Assembly: GCA_903845195.1 (NCBI GenBank)
Contig: CAIMWO010000087.1
Span: forward strand, 1 to 64,000
From: an uncultured Phycisphaerales bacterium
GTDB taxonomy: Bacteria > Planctomycetota > Phycisphaerae > WQYP01
DNA: 64,000 nt
Direction: 5' to 3'
Positions 44,328-53,451 of this stretch are shown one piece after another. Position 1 is the stretch's first letter. Every line of letters starts with the position of its first letter. The notes under the pieces were generated by a model. That model saw only the letters and a program-made list of their open reading frames with translations. It searched no databases and had not been told where the DNA came from. A program made the translations under genes and the position numbers.

Positions 44328-44501
44328 TTTCAAACCTTCCGCTTCTCAGTGGCTGTTCTGACACATCATCATTTCATCGCCCAAAACCCCACCCGACTTA
44401 ACCCCCATCCCCACCTCCCCGCGCAAGAAAAATGGCCCGCCACCCGGCGAGCCCTTCATACGGAGTCGGAATGCACTTAATGCACGCGCGGCCCCCTTTC
44501 T

Positions 44502-44529
44502 TTCATCGTTCATCGTTCTACGTTCATCA
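44502..44529. repeat. TTCATCG heptamer repeat (four units)
   Basis: Four 7-bp units (two exact TTCATCG, two with substitutions) in the 240-bp gap between the reductase stop and the PilX-like start. No other feature is seen in 44328-44568. Confidence 0.7.
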
Positions 44530-44568
44530 TTTTCCCCCCGCCAGCGCATGAATTACGTAAAAAGCGAA

Positions 44569-46302
44569 TCACGCCACCTCCGCCATCTCCGCAATCGTCA
44601 GCCACTTTCCCAACTGCTCCGGCGTATGCCGGCTGACAAACTGCCGGAACGTTTCTTCCGCATCCACCCGGTTCGCCTTGTACGCCTCGACCAGCTGCTT
44701 GATCGCCTTCTGCACGTAATCCGCCGGCACCTTCTTAAGCGCAAGCGTCGCAAAATGCTGATCCGCACCCAGCGCCCCGCCCACCAGCACGTTGTATGCC
44801 TCGGTCCCGCGCACGCCCCGGAAATTGCACACCACGCCCATCAATCCGATGTCCGCAATCTGGTACTGCGCGCAACTGTTCGGGCATCCCGTCACGCTCA
44901 CAAAGATCGGCGAATCGATCTCGCATTCCTCTTCCAGAAATTTCAGAATCCTCGCCGCACGCGATTTCGTCTCCACGATCGCCAGGTTGCAGAACTGCGT
45001 CCCCGTGCACGACACCAGGTTCGTCCGCCACAGCGGCGCGTGCGGAGTCAGCCCCACTGCGCTTAACTCCTTCACGAGCCGCTCGACGTTCTCCACCGGC
45101 ACATTCACCAAAATTAGATTCTGCTTGTTCGACAGCCGGATCTCAGCCTTGCCCTTGGCGCCGAATTGCTCCGCCAGCGTCGCCGCCGCCAGCATCTGCT
45201 CGCACGTCAGCCGACCGCGCTCCACCGGCACGCCCACGTAATGCAGCCCCGGCTGCTTCTGCGGACCTGTCCCCATGTGATCCGTATGCGGCGCCTGCGG
45301 CGGACCCGTCAGCGAATCATCATGCTCCAACGCAAACCCGATGTCCGCCTCCAGCGCATCGCGGAATTTCTGCCAACCCCAATCCGCCACCAAAAACTTC
45401 ATCCGCGCCCGCGTCCGCTTCTCGCGATAACCCTGGTCGCGGAAAATATGCGCAATCCCGCGGCACACCGCCGTCAACTGCTCCTCGCGCACAAACACCC
45501 GCAGGCTCTGCGCAAAGTGCGGCGTCGTCGATAACCCGCCGCCCACCACCACTCCGTATCCCGTTTCCTCTTTGCCCGTCGCAGGGTTCTTCCGCTTCAC
45601 CCCGTAAATTCCGATGTCATTGATCTGCGGCTGATGGCAGTTCAAATGGCAACCCGCCGCCGCCGTCTTGAACTTCCGCGGAAAATTCGAAAACTCCTTG
45701 TTCCCATCCAGGAACATCTGGTTCACCGCCTTCACCGCCGCCGTCGCATCGATCGTCTCGGCCGCCAGCAGCCCCGACATCGGGCACCCAACCACGTTCC
45801 GTGGCGTGTCTCCGCACGCAAACTTGCTGACCAGTCCCACTTTCTCCAGCCGCGGCAAAATATCCGCGAAGCTATCGATGGTCAGCCAGTGTATTTGAAT
45901 GCACTGCCGCGTCGTGATGTCCCCAAACCCGCGCCCGTACTGCTTGCTGATCGCCGAAATCTCCCGCAACTGCGCCGGGTTCAAAATCCCGTTCGGCACC
46001 CGTATCCGCAGCATGAAATAACCATTGTTCGGCAACTGCTGGTAGATCCCATACCACCGCATCCGCACAAAATCCTCTTCCGGGATCGCCGCCTGCCGCG
46101 CCGCCGCACCCAATTCCTCCGCCCGCCCTCCCGACTGCAAAAACGCCTCCGCCTTGCTCGCCTCCAAAGCCGGTGCATCCGCCTTCCCATAGCGAAAAAT
46201 ATCATCCCAGATATCCACCCCATCCTTGGCCAGCTTGATCGCCTCGACCTTGTTGAGCTTCTTGCCTTCCGGTGTCGTAATCGTCCCCTGCTCGGCAGCC
46301 AT
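44569..46302 (-). CDS. ferredoxin-type nitrite/sulfite reductase (siroheme)
   Basis: A 577-residue assimilatory reductase. The siroheme/4Fe-4S ligands are complete: Cys432 and Cys438 in CTGTQFC, Cys473 and Cys477 in GCPNSC. Two repeats of the ferredoxin-like reductase fold are present, with TTRQCIQIHW (siroheme-binding Arg) in the first. It reduces nitrite or sulfite with six electrons from ferredoxin. The two amt-PII pairs about 6 kb away favour nitrite, but substrate is not certain. ATG 46302 has GGGAG 9-11 bases upstream; a TTG at 46329 is an alternative. Confidence 0.88.
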   Translation of the reverse strand: MAAEQGTITTPEGKKLNKVEAIKLAKDGVDIWDDIFRYGKADAPALEASKAEAFLQSGGRAEELGAAARQAAIPEEDFVRMRWYGIYQQLPNNGYFMLRIRVPNGILNPAQLREISAISKQYGRGFGDITTRQCIQIHWLTIDSFADILPRLEKVGLVSKFACGDTPRNVVGCPMSGLLAAETIDATAAVKAVNQMFLDGNKEFSNFPRKFKTAAAGCHLNCHQPQINDIGIYGVKRKNPATGKEETGYGVVVGGGLSTTPHFAQSLRVFVREEQLTAVCRGIAHIFRDQGYREKRTRARMKFLVADWGWQKFRDALEADIGFALEHDDSLTGPPQAPHTDHMGTGPQKQPGLHYVGVPVERGRLTCEQMLAAATLAEQFGAKGKAEIRLSNKQNLILVNVPVENVERLVKELSAVGLTPHAPLWRTNLVSCTGTQFCNLAIVETKSRAARILKFLEEECEIDSPIFVSVTGCPNSCAQYQIADIGLMGVVCNFRGVRGTEAYNVLVGGALGADQHFATLALKKVPADYVQKAIKQLVEAYKANRVDAEETFRQFVSRHTPEQLGKWLTIAEMAEVA

Positions 46303-46367
46303 GACCCATTTCTCCCGGCAATCATTCAATTGCCTATCAACTTAGTATGAATACGCACAAGCCTCGA

Positions 46368-46396
46368 ATCATAGGGACTATCTGCATCAATTACAA
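46368..46396 (-). promoter_or_regulatory. sigma70-like promoter of the nitrite/sulfite reductase gene
   Basis: On the minus strand TTGTAA (46391-46396) and TATGAT (46368-46373) are spaced 17 bp, 66 bp before the ATG. The surrounding 46320-46450 is AT-rich and contains ACTTAG and CTAAGT words about 100 bp apart that could be operator halves. The remainder of 46303-46587 shows no gene. Confidence 0.5.
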
Positions 46397-46587
46397 GCGA
46401 TCTGAAGCATCAATCCATTAACTCATATAAACTAAGTAGGAAATCACATCCGGGCGGCAGGCCGGCTCCCTAATCACGAACCCCTCCCCCGGTACTCTCC
46501 CCTTAACCCTCACCCCGCTCCATCCGATAAATACTTCAGAGAAGTACCCCAGCGCCCAATTTCCCCCCATGCGGAGGCATGCCGCTC

Positions 46588-47169
46588 ATGGCTCGATCCA
46601 AAGATGTTCTCACCACCGGCGAAGTCGCCAAGATCTGCAAGGTCGCGCCGCGCACCGTCACCAAGTGGTTCGACTCCGGCCAGCTCCGCGGCTACAAAAT
46701 CCCCGGCTCCAAAGACCGCCGCATCCCCATCAGCCAACTCCTGCGCTTCATGAAAAACAACAACATGCCCCTCGAAGGCATGATCCACTTCACCAAGACC
46801 CGCGTCCTCATCGTCGATGATGAAGCCGACATCACCGATACCCTCCGCGACCTGCTCAACCGCGAAACCAATTATGAAGCCTCCGTCGCCACCAGCGGCT
46901 TCGAGGCCGGCATCGCCGCCGAACACATCAAACCCCACGTCATCCTCCTCGACATCCACCTCGGCGAAATCAGCGGCCGGGAAGTCTGCAAAACCGTCCG
47001 CACCAACCCCGACCTCCAGATGACCAAAGTCATCGCCATGAGCGGCCAGCTCTCCGATGCCGACGCCGCCGCCCTCCTCCACCAGGGCTTCGACGGCTAC
47101 CTCAAAAAACCCTTCCACATCCAGCAAGTCATCCAAACCATCGAAGACGCCGTCGCCCTCGTCTACTGA
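46588..47169 (+). CDS. BldC/MerR-type HTH fused to a receiver domain
   Basis: A 193-residue regulator. Residues about 5-57 are an excisionase/BldC-like winged HTH (LTTGEVAKICKVAPRTVTKWFDSGQLRGYKIPGSKDRRIP). Residues about 72-190 are a CheY-like receiver: acidic pair Asp77-Asp78, phospho-acceptor Asp122 in ILLDIHLGE, and GYLKKPF with the conserved Lys. This HTH-first order is the reverse of ordinary response regulators. ATG 46588 is chosen because GGAGG is 10 bases upstream; 46579 is too close to it. Divergent from the reductase gene, which it may control. No kinase is adjacent. Confidence 0.88.
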   Translation: MARSKDVLTTGEVAKICKVAPRTVTKWFDSGQLRGYKIPGSKDRRIPISQLLRFMKNNNMPLEGMIHFTKTRVLIVDDEADITDTLRDLLNRETNYEASVATSGFEAGIAAEHIKPHVILLDIHLGEISGREVCKTVRTNPDLQMTKVIAMSGQLSDADAAALLHQGFDGYLKKPFHIQQVIQTIEDAVALVY

Positions 47170-47224
47170 GGATTCTTCATCTCTCATTTTTCAGTGCTCA
47201 TCGTCGAACCATGAAGAGATGAAC

Positions 47225-47248
47225 TTGGTCATTGGTCCTTGGTCATTG
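47225..47248 (+). repeat. TTGGTCA heptamer repeat (degenerate)
   Basis: Three units of the TTGGTCA word, one with a substitution, in the 149-bp gap after the HTH-receiver gene. Same word as at 35414 and 47971. Confidence 0.6.
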
Positions 47249-47318
47249 TGTCATTTCCAATTGCATCCCCGCCTCCACACGTCATAATCACCTTGTCTGA
47301 ACAACACCGGAGACCACC

Positions 47319-47963
47319 ATGGACGCCCCCACGCTCTCCTATCTCGGTCCCTCCCGCGGCCTCCCGCGTTCCACCGACCTCTTCGCCGCCAAATTCCTCC
47401 GCGTCTGTGCCTGGTTTCTCTTCATCTTTTGCTTCTTCCTCGCGATCGCCCTGACGGACCAATACCTGCTCGTCCCTCACTTCCGTTCACGATTCGTCGC
47501 CCAAAGCAGTGGTTACGCCCTCTACCGAGACTACGTTGATCACTATTCCTTCGCGTGGCGGCGGCTCGTTTTTGTCCTCCCGCTGGTGACCATGCCCGCG
47601 GTGTTGGGTGTTCTCTATCTCTATTTCGCCCGCCGCCTCCGCCGCAACCACGATCGCACCGCCATGCGCGTCGCCTTTCTACTGGCGGTTTTGCATACGC
47701 TCGCTGCTGCAGTCTGCGTGCTGGGCTTTCTGGTGATCGGCAGCGGCGGCGTCTGGGCTGATGGCCTTTCCTTCCGTGCCATCCTCCAGTTCATCGTCTG
47801 CCTGATGGCCGTGCTCATGGTCCCCGGCATGATCTGGACCTGCGTCCGCCTCATGGACGCCCTCTCCCGCCGCGGCTCCTCCGCTCATACCGCCACTCCC
47901 AAAACCGACCCCGCCCCCACCTCGCCATCTCCCCCCGCCGAATCACCACCCGTCGAAACTTGA
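47319..47963 (+). CDS. four-TM membrane protein, unknown
   Basis: A 214-residue protein with TM segments at about 28-50, 78-100, 118-140 and 148-170, and a Pro/Ser/Thr-rich C-terminal tail of about 30 residues. GGAG lies 6 bases before ATG 47319. No motif recognised. Its stop codon lies 7 bp before the heptamer array at 47971. Confidence 0.7.
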   Translation: MDAPTLSYLGPSRGLPRSTDLFAAKFLRVCAWFLFIFCFFLAIALTDQYLLVPHFRSRFVAQSSGYALYRDYVDHYSFAWRRLVFVLPLVTMPAVLGVLYLYFARRLRRNHDRTAMRVAFLLAVLHTLAAAVCVLGFLVIGSGGVWADGLSFRAILQFIVCLMAVLMVPGMIWTCVRLMDALSRRGSSAHTATPKTDPAPTSPSPPAESPPVET

Positions 47964-47970
47964 AAATTGC

Positions 47971-48025
47971 GTCATTGGTCATTGGTCATTGGTCATTGGT
48001 CATTGGTCATTGGTCATTGGTCATT
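47971..48025 (+). repeat. GTCATTG heptamer tandem array (about 7.9 perfect copies)
   Basis: Fifty-five bases of exact 7-bp repeats without one mismatch, immediately after a membrane-protein stop and 66 bp before the lipoprotein start. Perfect identity suggests recent expansion or active slippage, so copy number could vary between strains. It is the longest member of the short-tandem-repeat set in this window. Confidence 0.95.
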
Positions 48026-48091
48026 CCCCCCACATCTTCCCTCGCCCGCCGTTCTCGGTTACAACCATCGCTGGTTTCGGGAGGAACACGC

Positions 48092-49018
48092 ATGTCCCGC
48101 CGCTTGAATGACGTCACTACACTCTGCATCTCGCTCTTCGTCGCGCTCAGCCTCACCGGCTGCTGCGGCACGCAACGCAAACTCCCCGATTTCGTCATGC
48201 CCGCCGTCACCCTCGAAGAACAAGTCGCCGCCGTCAACGGCCTGGCCCATGCCGTCCCCAAACTCGCCGCCCGTGGCAGCGTCTACATTTCCTGGAAAGA
48301 CGACAAAGGCAAACACTCCGAATCCGCCGACGCCTCCCTCCGCATTCTCCAACGCTACGGCCCCGACGCCCTGGCCAACCACGGCCCGGACATCGTCCTC
48401 TTCGGCCGCGTCGCCGGGCAGGAAGTCTTCCAGGTCGGCAAAAACCCGCAGAAATACTGGTTCCTCGTCCGCCTCGACAACAAGACCGCCTGGGTCGGCG
48501 ACACCGCCCACGCCACCTCCGTCATCGATCCCCGCGATCCCTCCACCCAGCGCACGCCCCTCCGTGCCGATGTCCTCACCGACCTCCTCGGCATCACCGA
48601 AATCGCCCCCACCGATGTCGCCGTCCAGCGTTATAACGATGATCCCTACTCCCCCCAGGTCGAACTGCTCCTGCTGGCCAAAACCCCCTCCGGCCAGCAA
48701 TACATCCAACGCTCCATCGCCATCGACCGCACCACCGGACACGTCGCCAAGATCACCATCTTCACCATCGACGGCCAGCCCGCCATCACCTCCATCCTCT
48801 CCGATTATCGCGACGCCCCATACCGCGACGGCAACGTCTACCACGCCGAGTCCGTCCCGCCCCAGCTTCCTTACAAAGCCGTGATCACCTACACCGCCCA
48901 GAAAGCGTCCGTGGAACTCCATTTCGATGACGTCAGCATTCCCACCAAATTCCCCGCGATCCTCTTTGATACCCCCGACTTCCCGGCCGAAGGCCTGAAA
49001 GTCGTCCCCGCCGATTGA
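48092..49018 (+). CDS. lipoprotein, unknown function
   Basis: A 308-residue lipoprotein: lipobox SLTGC near 20-24 followed by a second Cys. The mature part is beta-rich with repeated amphipathic strands (GSVYISWKDDKG; DIVLFGRVAGQEVFQVG; QKYWFLVRLDNKTAWVG), a lipid-binding half-barrel pattern seen in LolA/LolB/LppX-like proteins. GGGAGG precedes ATG 48092, and frames starting upstream pass through the repeat array and are rejected. Function inferred only from fold impression. Confidence 0.65.
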   Translation: MSRRLNDVTTLCISLFVALSLTGCCGTQRKLPDFVMPAVTLEEQVAAVNGLAHAVPKLAARGSVYISWKDDKGKHSESADASLRILQRYGPDALANHGPDIVLFGRVAGQEVFQVGKNPQKYWFLVRLDNKTAWVGDTAHATSVIDPRDPSTQRTPLRADVLTDLLGITEIAPTDVAVQRYNDDPYSPQVELLLLAKTPSGQQYIQRSIAIDRTTGHVAKITIFTIDGQPAITSILSDYRDAPYRDGNVYHAESVPPQLPYKAVITYTAQKASVELHFDDVSIPTKFPAILFDTPDFPAEGLKVVPAD

Positions 49019-49022
49019 GCCT

Positions 49023-50030
49023 TTATTTTCCCGCCCGCTCCGCATATTCGTGGAACAGCCGCAAATATAACCGGTAATCCGCCAGGGACACCCCCGGCGG
49101 CGTTTGATGATCGACACTGATAATCAGCCCGCCGGTCTTCGCGACGGGCAGCAATCGCTCAAACTCGGCCCGAATCGCCGCCTCACCCCGATGCATCACC
49201 AACTTGTCACAACATCCGATGAACACCGCGCGTGGATGCCGCTGGCGAAGCAGCGCCACATCCACCCCCGCCTGACGTTCCAGCGGCAGAATGCCCGCCA
49301 GCCCCGCCGCCTCAAACCACGGCCACGCCGTCGTGATGTCGCCATCCGAATCGACAATCGCTGATATGCCGCGCCGCTTCAACTCCGGAATCACCCGCTG
49401 ATAGTACGGCAACAGAAACTCGTCAAAGAGCTCCCGCGAAAGCATCGGCCCGTGGTTGTAACTCATGTCCTCCGCGAAGGTCATGAAATCCGGCGTGCAC
49501 ACCGAGCAAATCGCCTCCGTGCAACGCAACATCCATTCGGCCAGGTCCGCATTGATGCGATGGATCAATTCCGGCTGGTCGTAGAAACCCAGCATGTGCC
49601 CTTCGATGCCCATCAGCCACCGTGGCATCCAGAAGAATCCTTCCACCGTGAACCACAGGATCGCCTCTCCCCGCGCCTGCACCTCCGCCCACCGCTTCCA
49701 TTTTTCCAGATCAACCGCCGGCCACCGCCACAGATACTTGCGAATCCGCTCGTAGTCCGCCAGCGTTTCAATGACCGGTGCCCCGTGGGCCGGCGGCACT
49801 GGACATCCCGTCCCCCGCGGATAAAGCCAATCCTGATAATGCAGATCCTGGCCAAAATAACGCTGCACGACTACCCCGTCCGCAGCATGGTGGATCGGAC
49901 CAAAGTCCGGCAGCCCTTCCTTGCGCCAGCGGGTCAGCGTCTGATCCCACCACATCGCCCATTCGATGATCGGCAGGCGGTCAAACGGCTCGAAATTGAT
50001 GACAGCGCGAAATCGCTCCCGGGTGTTCAT
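49023..50030 (-). CDS. UroD-family protein, zinc motif lost (VDSDG)
   Basis: A 335-residue UroD-superfamily protein, the fourth in the window and 31 kb from the others. The zinc position reads AIVDSDGDITT, with neither His nor Cys. The typical SYNHGPMLS core and the closing VDHQTPPGVSLADY motif are kept. It ends 4 bp from the convergent lipoprotein gene. Lack of metal ligands suggests a donor-side or non-catalytic role. ATG 50030 is preferred to TTG 50039. Confidence 0.8.
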   Translation of the reverse strand: MNTRERFRAVINFEPFDRLPIIEWAMWWDQTLTRWRKEGLPDFGPIHHAADGVVVQRYFGQDLHYQDWLYPRGTGCPVPPAHGAPVIETLADYERIRKYLWRWPAVDLEKWKRWAEVQARGEAILWFTVEGFFWMPRWLMGIEGHMLGFYDQPELIHRINADLAEWMLRCTEAICSVCTPDFMTFAEDMSYNHGPMLSRELFDEFLLPYYQRVIPELKRRGISAIVDSDGDITTAWPWFEAAGLAGILPLERQAGVDVALLRQRHPRAVFIGCCDKLVMHRGEAAIRAEFERLLPVAKTGGLIISVDHQTPPGVSLADYRLYLRLFHEYAERAGK

Positions 50031-50266
50031 GCCGCACAATGTACCTCATCACGGTCGCTTTTTCTTGAACGCGACAGCCAAAAACTTGTACGTTTTCGCC
50101 ATGCCCCCGCGGTTTTCGCCCGCTTGCCTGCAGCCCGGACTCCCGAATCGCCGATCCCTCACTCCTCGAATGGAAAAACCTCGACTTTTCTCCCGCTTCC
50201 TGCCAAACTATATGGTCATCGACCGCCGTGGGGGCGGCCACCCCAATTTCAGCCAGGAGCGTTGTC

Positions 50267-51430
50267 ATGCGCCATCATATCCGAACCTGCTCTCTCGCCA
50301 CCCTCGCCATTCTGGCCCTGCTCACCTGCGCATCGCTTTGCCCGGCCGCCGCGCCCAAGGTCGGCGAGAAACCCAAATTCTCGTTTAAAACCATCGATGG
50401 CAAACTCATCACGCCCGATACCCTCAAAGGCCGCATCGTGGTCTTCGACTTCTGGGCCACCTGGTGCGGTCCCTGCATGCACGAAGCGCCGCACATGGTC
50501 AAACTCAACGCCGAATACGCCCCCAAAGGTGTCCAGATCATCGGCATTTCGATGGACCAAGACGCCGCCACCGCGACCAAAACTGCCAAAGAACACGGCC
50601 TCGTCTGGCCGCAAGTGTGGGATGGCTCAGGTTGGCACAGCACGCCGGCCACCGCCTGGGATGTCCACGCTATTCCACAAGTTTTCGTTCTCTCGCCCGA
50701 TGGTGTGCTTCTCAAGGATTGTGATCCGACCGAGCTCGACGGCGTTTTGGCAGAAATCGTGAAGAAATATCCCACGGCTGGTCCTCTGCGTGCCCGAGCC
50801 ACCGACGTGCTCAAAGAAGCTTCAAAAATCCTCGCCGATACCAAGGATCCCGATAACGCCCTCGCCAAACTCGCGGACATCCCCGACGGCGTCAAGCCCG
50901 ACAGCGCCCTCACCGAAGCCGCCCAATCGTTCATGAATAACCTGGATGATGACAAGGCCCGCGCCGCTCTGGCCGCCAATACTTCCGCCGCCAAGACGCT
51001 CGATGCCCTCGGCGCCAAGCCGCCCGCACCCAAGGTCGCCGTGGCCGCCGCAGCCGACGCTAAGCCTGCCGGCATCCCGCCGCAGGTGCTCGACGCGCGC
51101 CTCGCCGCCGCGGAAAAAGAACGCGCCGCCGGCCTCGACCTCGATGCCTACCCCAAGTACAAGTGGATCGCCGAAAAGGCCCCCGATTCACCTCAGGCCG
51201 AAGCCGCCGCCAAACAAGTGGCCATCTACGAAGCAGATACCGCATTCCTTGCTCGTCAGGCCAAGGCCAAGCACGAACAGGAAGCCGCAGCGCTACTCTG
51301 GGAAGCCAACGGCCAGGAAAATAATGGCAGGGTCGACGCCGCCAAAGCCACCTATAAGAAGATCGTCACCAACTACAAAGATACTCCGTCGGCTGGTGAT
51401 GCCGCCAAGGCCCTGGCCCGCTTGCGGTAG
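50267..51430 (+). CDS. TlpA/ResA-like thioredoxin-domain protein
   Basis: A 387-residue exported protein. A signal peptide (to about 29) is followed by a TlpA-like thioredoxin domain (about 30-175) with redox motif WCGPC (Cys67, Cys70) and cis-Pro in AIPQVFVL. The C-terminal 200 residues are Ala/Lys-rich and helical, with a TPR-like end (YKKIVTNYKDTPSAGDAAKALARL). Such proteins reduce or shuffle disulfides in the periplasm; the tail may scaffold partners. AGGAG lies 8 bases before ATG 50267. Confidence 0.85.
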   Translation: MRHHIRTCSLATLAILALLTCASLCPAAAPKVGEKPKFSFKTIDGKLITPDTLKGRIVVFDFWATWCGPCMHEAPHMVKLNAEYAPKGVQIIGISMDQDAATATKTAKEHGLVWPQVWDGSGWHSTPATAWDVHAIPQVFVLSPDGVLLKDCDPTELDGVLAEIVKKYPTAGPLRARATDVLKEASKILADTKDPDNALAKLADIPDGVKPDSALTEAAQSFMNNLDDDKARAALAANTSAAKTLDALGAKPPAPKVAVAAAADAKPAGIPPQVLDARLAAAEKERAAGLDLDAYPKYKWIAEKAPDSPQAEAAAKQVAIYEADTAFLARQAKAKHEQEAAALLWEANGQENNGRVDAAKATYKKIVTNYKDTPSAGDAAKALARLR

Positions 51431-51758
51431 CGGGATCCGAAAATCACGTGCAGCTTTCCTAATTGCGATATGACTAAAGATCGCGCACCACGGTTCGCAA
51501 ACTGGGCGCATCGCCAGTCTACGCCCGCCCAATGCCTACAAAATAAGCGGCATGCCACCAGTCGCATCGCTTGCGAAAATGATTTAGGCATCACAAAAAC
51601 ATTCCCTAAAAACTTTTGTTCCATGGACTTGCAGATCAATCCGCCTCCCTCTGCTTGCCCTCTTCTTCGCATTGGTATGCACTTTGTCAGTCATCTATCA
51701 GAACTCTCAGGTCTTGGCGGGCCTGCGAGCAGTTGTAATGGAAAAAGAGGAAACGAAT
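51431..51758 (+). promoter_or_regulatory. leader region of amt copy 1
   Basis: 328 bp without a gene. It should hold the nitrogen-responsive promoter. I looked for a sigma54 GG-N10-GC pair and did not find a convincing one. Contains a TGCCTACAAAATAAG stretch similar to TGCCTAAAATAAG upstream of amt copy 2, and the hairpin described at 51704-51729. Confidence 0.45.
51704..51729 (+). ncRNA. conserved leader hairpin upstream of amt copy 1
   Basis: Stem CTCTCAGG (51704-51711) pairs with CCTGCGAG (51722-51729) with one mismatch, around the loop TCTTGGCGGG. The amt copy 2 leader carries the same 10-nt loop on a different, perfectly paired stem (54064-54087). Both end 27-29 bases before the start codon. 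Compensatory stem changes with an invariant loop argue for a cis-acting RNA element. Confidence 0.65.
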
Positions 51759-53219
51759 ATGCGAAATCATCGAGGGTCGCCTCGCGCACTATCGGCGCGC
51801 ATCGGCACGGTTGTGGCATTGTTGGTTCTCGGCGGCCTGACGGTCACTGCCCGGGCAGAGTCGGCTCCGCCGACCGCCGCTCCGGTCTTTGATACCGGGG
51901 CCACCGCATGGATGCTTATCAGCTCCGCGCTGGTCATGCTGATGGTCCCTGGCTTGGCGCTCTTCTACGCCGGCATGGTCCGTCGTAAAAACGTCCTCGG
52001 CACCATGATGCACTCCATGGCCGCACTCGGCATCATCGGCATCGAATGGGTCGTCATTGGCTATGCCATGGCGTTTGGAAAATCGCAGCACGGCCTCGTC
52101 GGCTGGGATCCCTCCAAGGTTCTGCTTTGGGGCCTCACGCCGGATTCGGCCTACGTCAACGGCAATGGAATCGCCATCCCTGAGTACGTCTTCATGATGT
52201 TCCAGGGCATGTTCGCCATCATTACCCCGGCGCTTATCGCCGGTGCTTTCGCAGAACGCGTGAAGTTCAGCAGCTATGCCGTCTTCACGCTCTTCTGGGG
52301 CCTGCTGGTCTATAACCCCTTGGCCCACTGGGTCTGGGGCGGCGGCTGGCTCGGTGCCGGTGAGGGCAACATCGGCGCGCTGGACTTTGCCGGCGGCACG
52401 GTCGTTCACGTCTCCGCGGGCGTCAGCGCCCTGGTGATGGCGATCTACCTCGGCAAGCGCATCGGCTATCCGCAGAGCGTGCTGCAGCCGAACTCGCTCG
52501 TCCTGACGTTCCTGGGTGCCGGGCTGCTCTGGTTCGGATGGTTTGGCTTTAACGGTGGCTCGGCCATCGCCGCAGATAAGTTTGCCGCCCTGGCCTTCAC
52601 CAATACCCAGATCGCCGCCGCTGCCGGCGCGCTGGCCTGGATGCTGGCCGAATGGTTCAAGCATGGACGCCCGACCACCCTCGGCGTGGCTTCCGGACTC
52701 GTCGCCGGACTCGTGGCGATTACCCCCGCCAGCGGCTTCGTTTCGCCGCCGGCGTCCATCGTCATCGGCGCGCTCGCCGGTGTGATTTGCTATGCCGCCG
52801 TGCTCGTCAAAGGCAAGCTCGGCTATGACGACTCGCTCGACGCCTTCGGCGTGCACGGCGTCGGAGGATTCCTCGGCGCTCTGCTCACCGGCGTCTTCGC
52901 CAGCAAAATTTTCGGCGGCTCCACAGGGCCCGTCGATGGAAATTATGCCCAGATCGGTCGCCAGGCCATCGCCGCCGTCTCGGCTGCCGCCTACGCCGGT
53001 ATCGGCACGCTCGTCCTGATCTTCGTCATCGACAAGGTCATGGGCTTCCGCGTCAACCGGACGACCGAAATCGAAGGCGTCGACGTCGCCATCCATGGCG
53101 AACAAGGCTGGATGCTCGACCAGACGCCCGCCCCGACTGCCGAACTGCCTGGTACGTCCATGACCGGAGACAGTATTGATTTGCCGGCCCGCAAACGCCA
53201 GACCGCCAGCACCCATTGA
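51759..53219 (+). CDS. amt: ammonium transporter, copy 1
   Basis: A 486-residue Amt/Rh channel. A signal-like N-terminal segment (to about residue 35) precedes 11 TM helices. The pore His motifs DFAGGTVVHVSAG and AFGVHGVGGFLGALLTG are present, as is the AERVKFSSY gate region. A cytoplasmic tail of about 60 residues would contact PII. ATG 51759 follows AGAGGAAACGAAT, the same ribosome site as copy 2. It is followed 232 bp later by a PII gene. Confidence 0.95.
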   Translation: MRNHRGSPRALSARIGTVVALLVLGGLTVTARAESAPPTAAPVFDTGATAWMLISSALVMLMVPGLALFYAGMVRRKNVLGTMMHSMAALGIIGIEWVVIGYAMAFGKSQHGLVGWDPSKVLLWGLTPDSAYVNGNGIAIPEYVFMMFQGMFAIITPALIAGAFAERVKFSSYAVFTLFWGLLVYNPLAHWVWGGGWLGAGEGNIGALDFAGGTVVHVSAGVSALVMAIYLGKRIGYPQSVLQPNSLVLTFLGAGLLWFGWFGFNGGSAIAADKFAALAFTNTQIAAAAGALAWMLAEWFKHGRPTTLGVASGLVAGLVAITPASGFVSPPASIVIGALAGVICYAAVLVKGKLGYDDSLDAFGVHGVGGFLGALLTGVFASKIFGGSTGPVDGNYAQIGRQAIAAVSAAAYAGIGTLVLIFVIDKVMGFRVNRTTEIEGVDVAIHGEQGWMLDQTPAPTAELPGTSMTGDSIDLPARKRQTASTH

Positions 53220-53451
53220 TTCACACTCGGCCGGCGCGACGATCCATCAGGCCGCCGGACCTCGCAAGCTAAGTCACGCTTCCGAGCTCCGGCGCCTGAT
53301 TTAAGAGGCTCTAAAGTTACCTCCTCCAAGAACCTTTCGACCGCCTATTGGTTGACTGTGGATGGGGTTTTTTTAGAAGCTTTAAAGAGTATCCCCGCGT
53401 CGTCCGTGTGGACGGCATGCACTGGTTCTAAGTCCCCTGAGGAGTTGGTTC

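Noticed and set aside
42423-44480. 685-codon Arg/His-rich plus-strand frame over the MITE and LamG gene
   Set aside because: Runs through the mobile element and shadows a gene with PilX and LamG domains.
47971-48025. CRISPR array
   Set aside because: Units of 7 bp without spacers; a simple tandem repeat.
51704-51729. glutamine riboswitch in the amt leader
   Set aside because: The glnA RNA consensus known to me is larger and differs; only a simple hairpin with TCTTGGCGGG loop is present.
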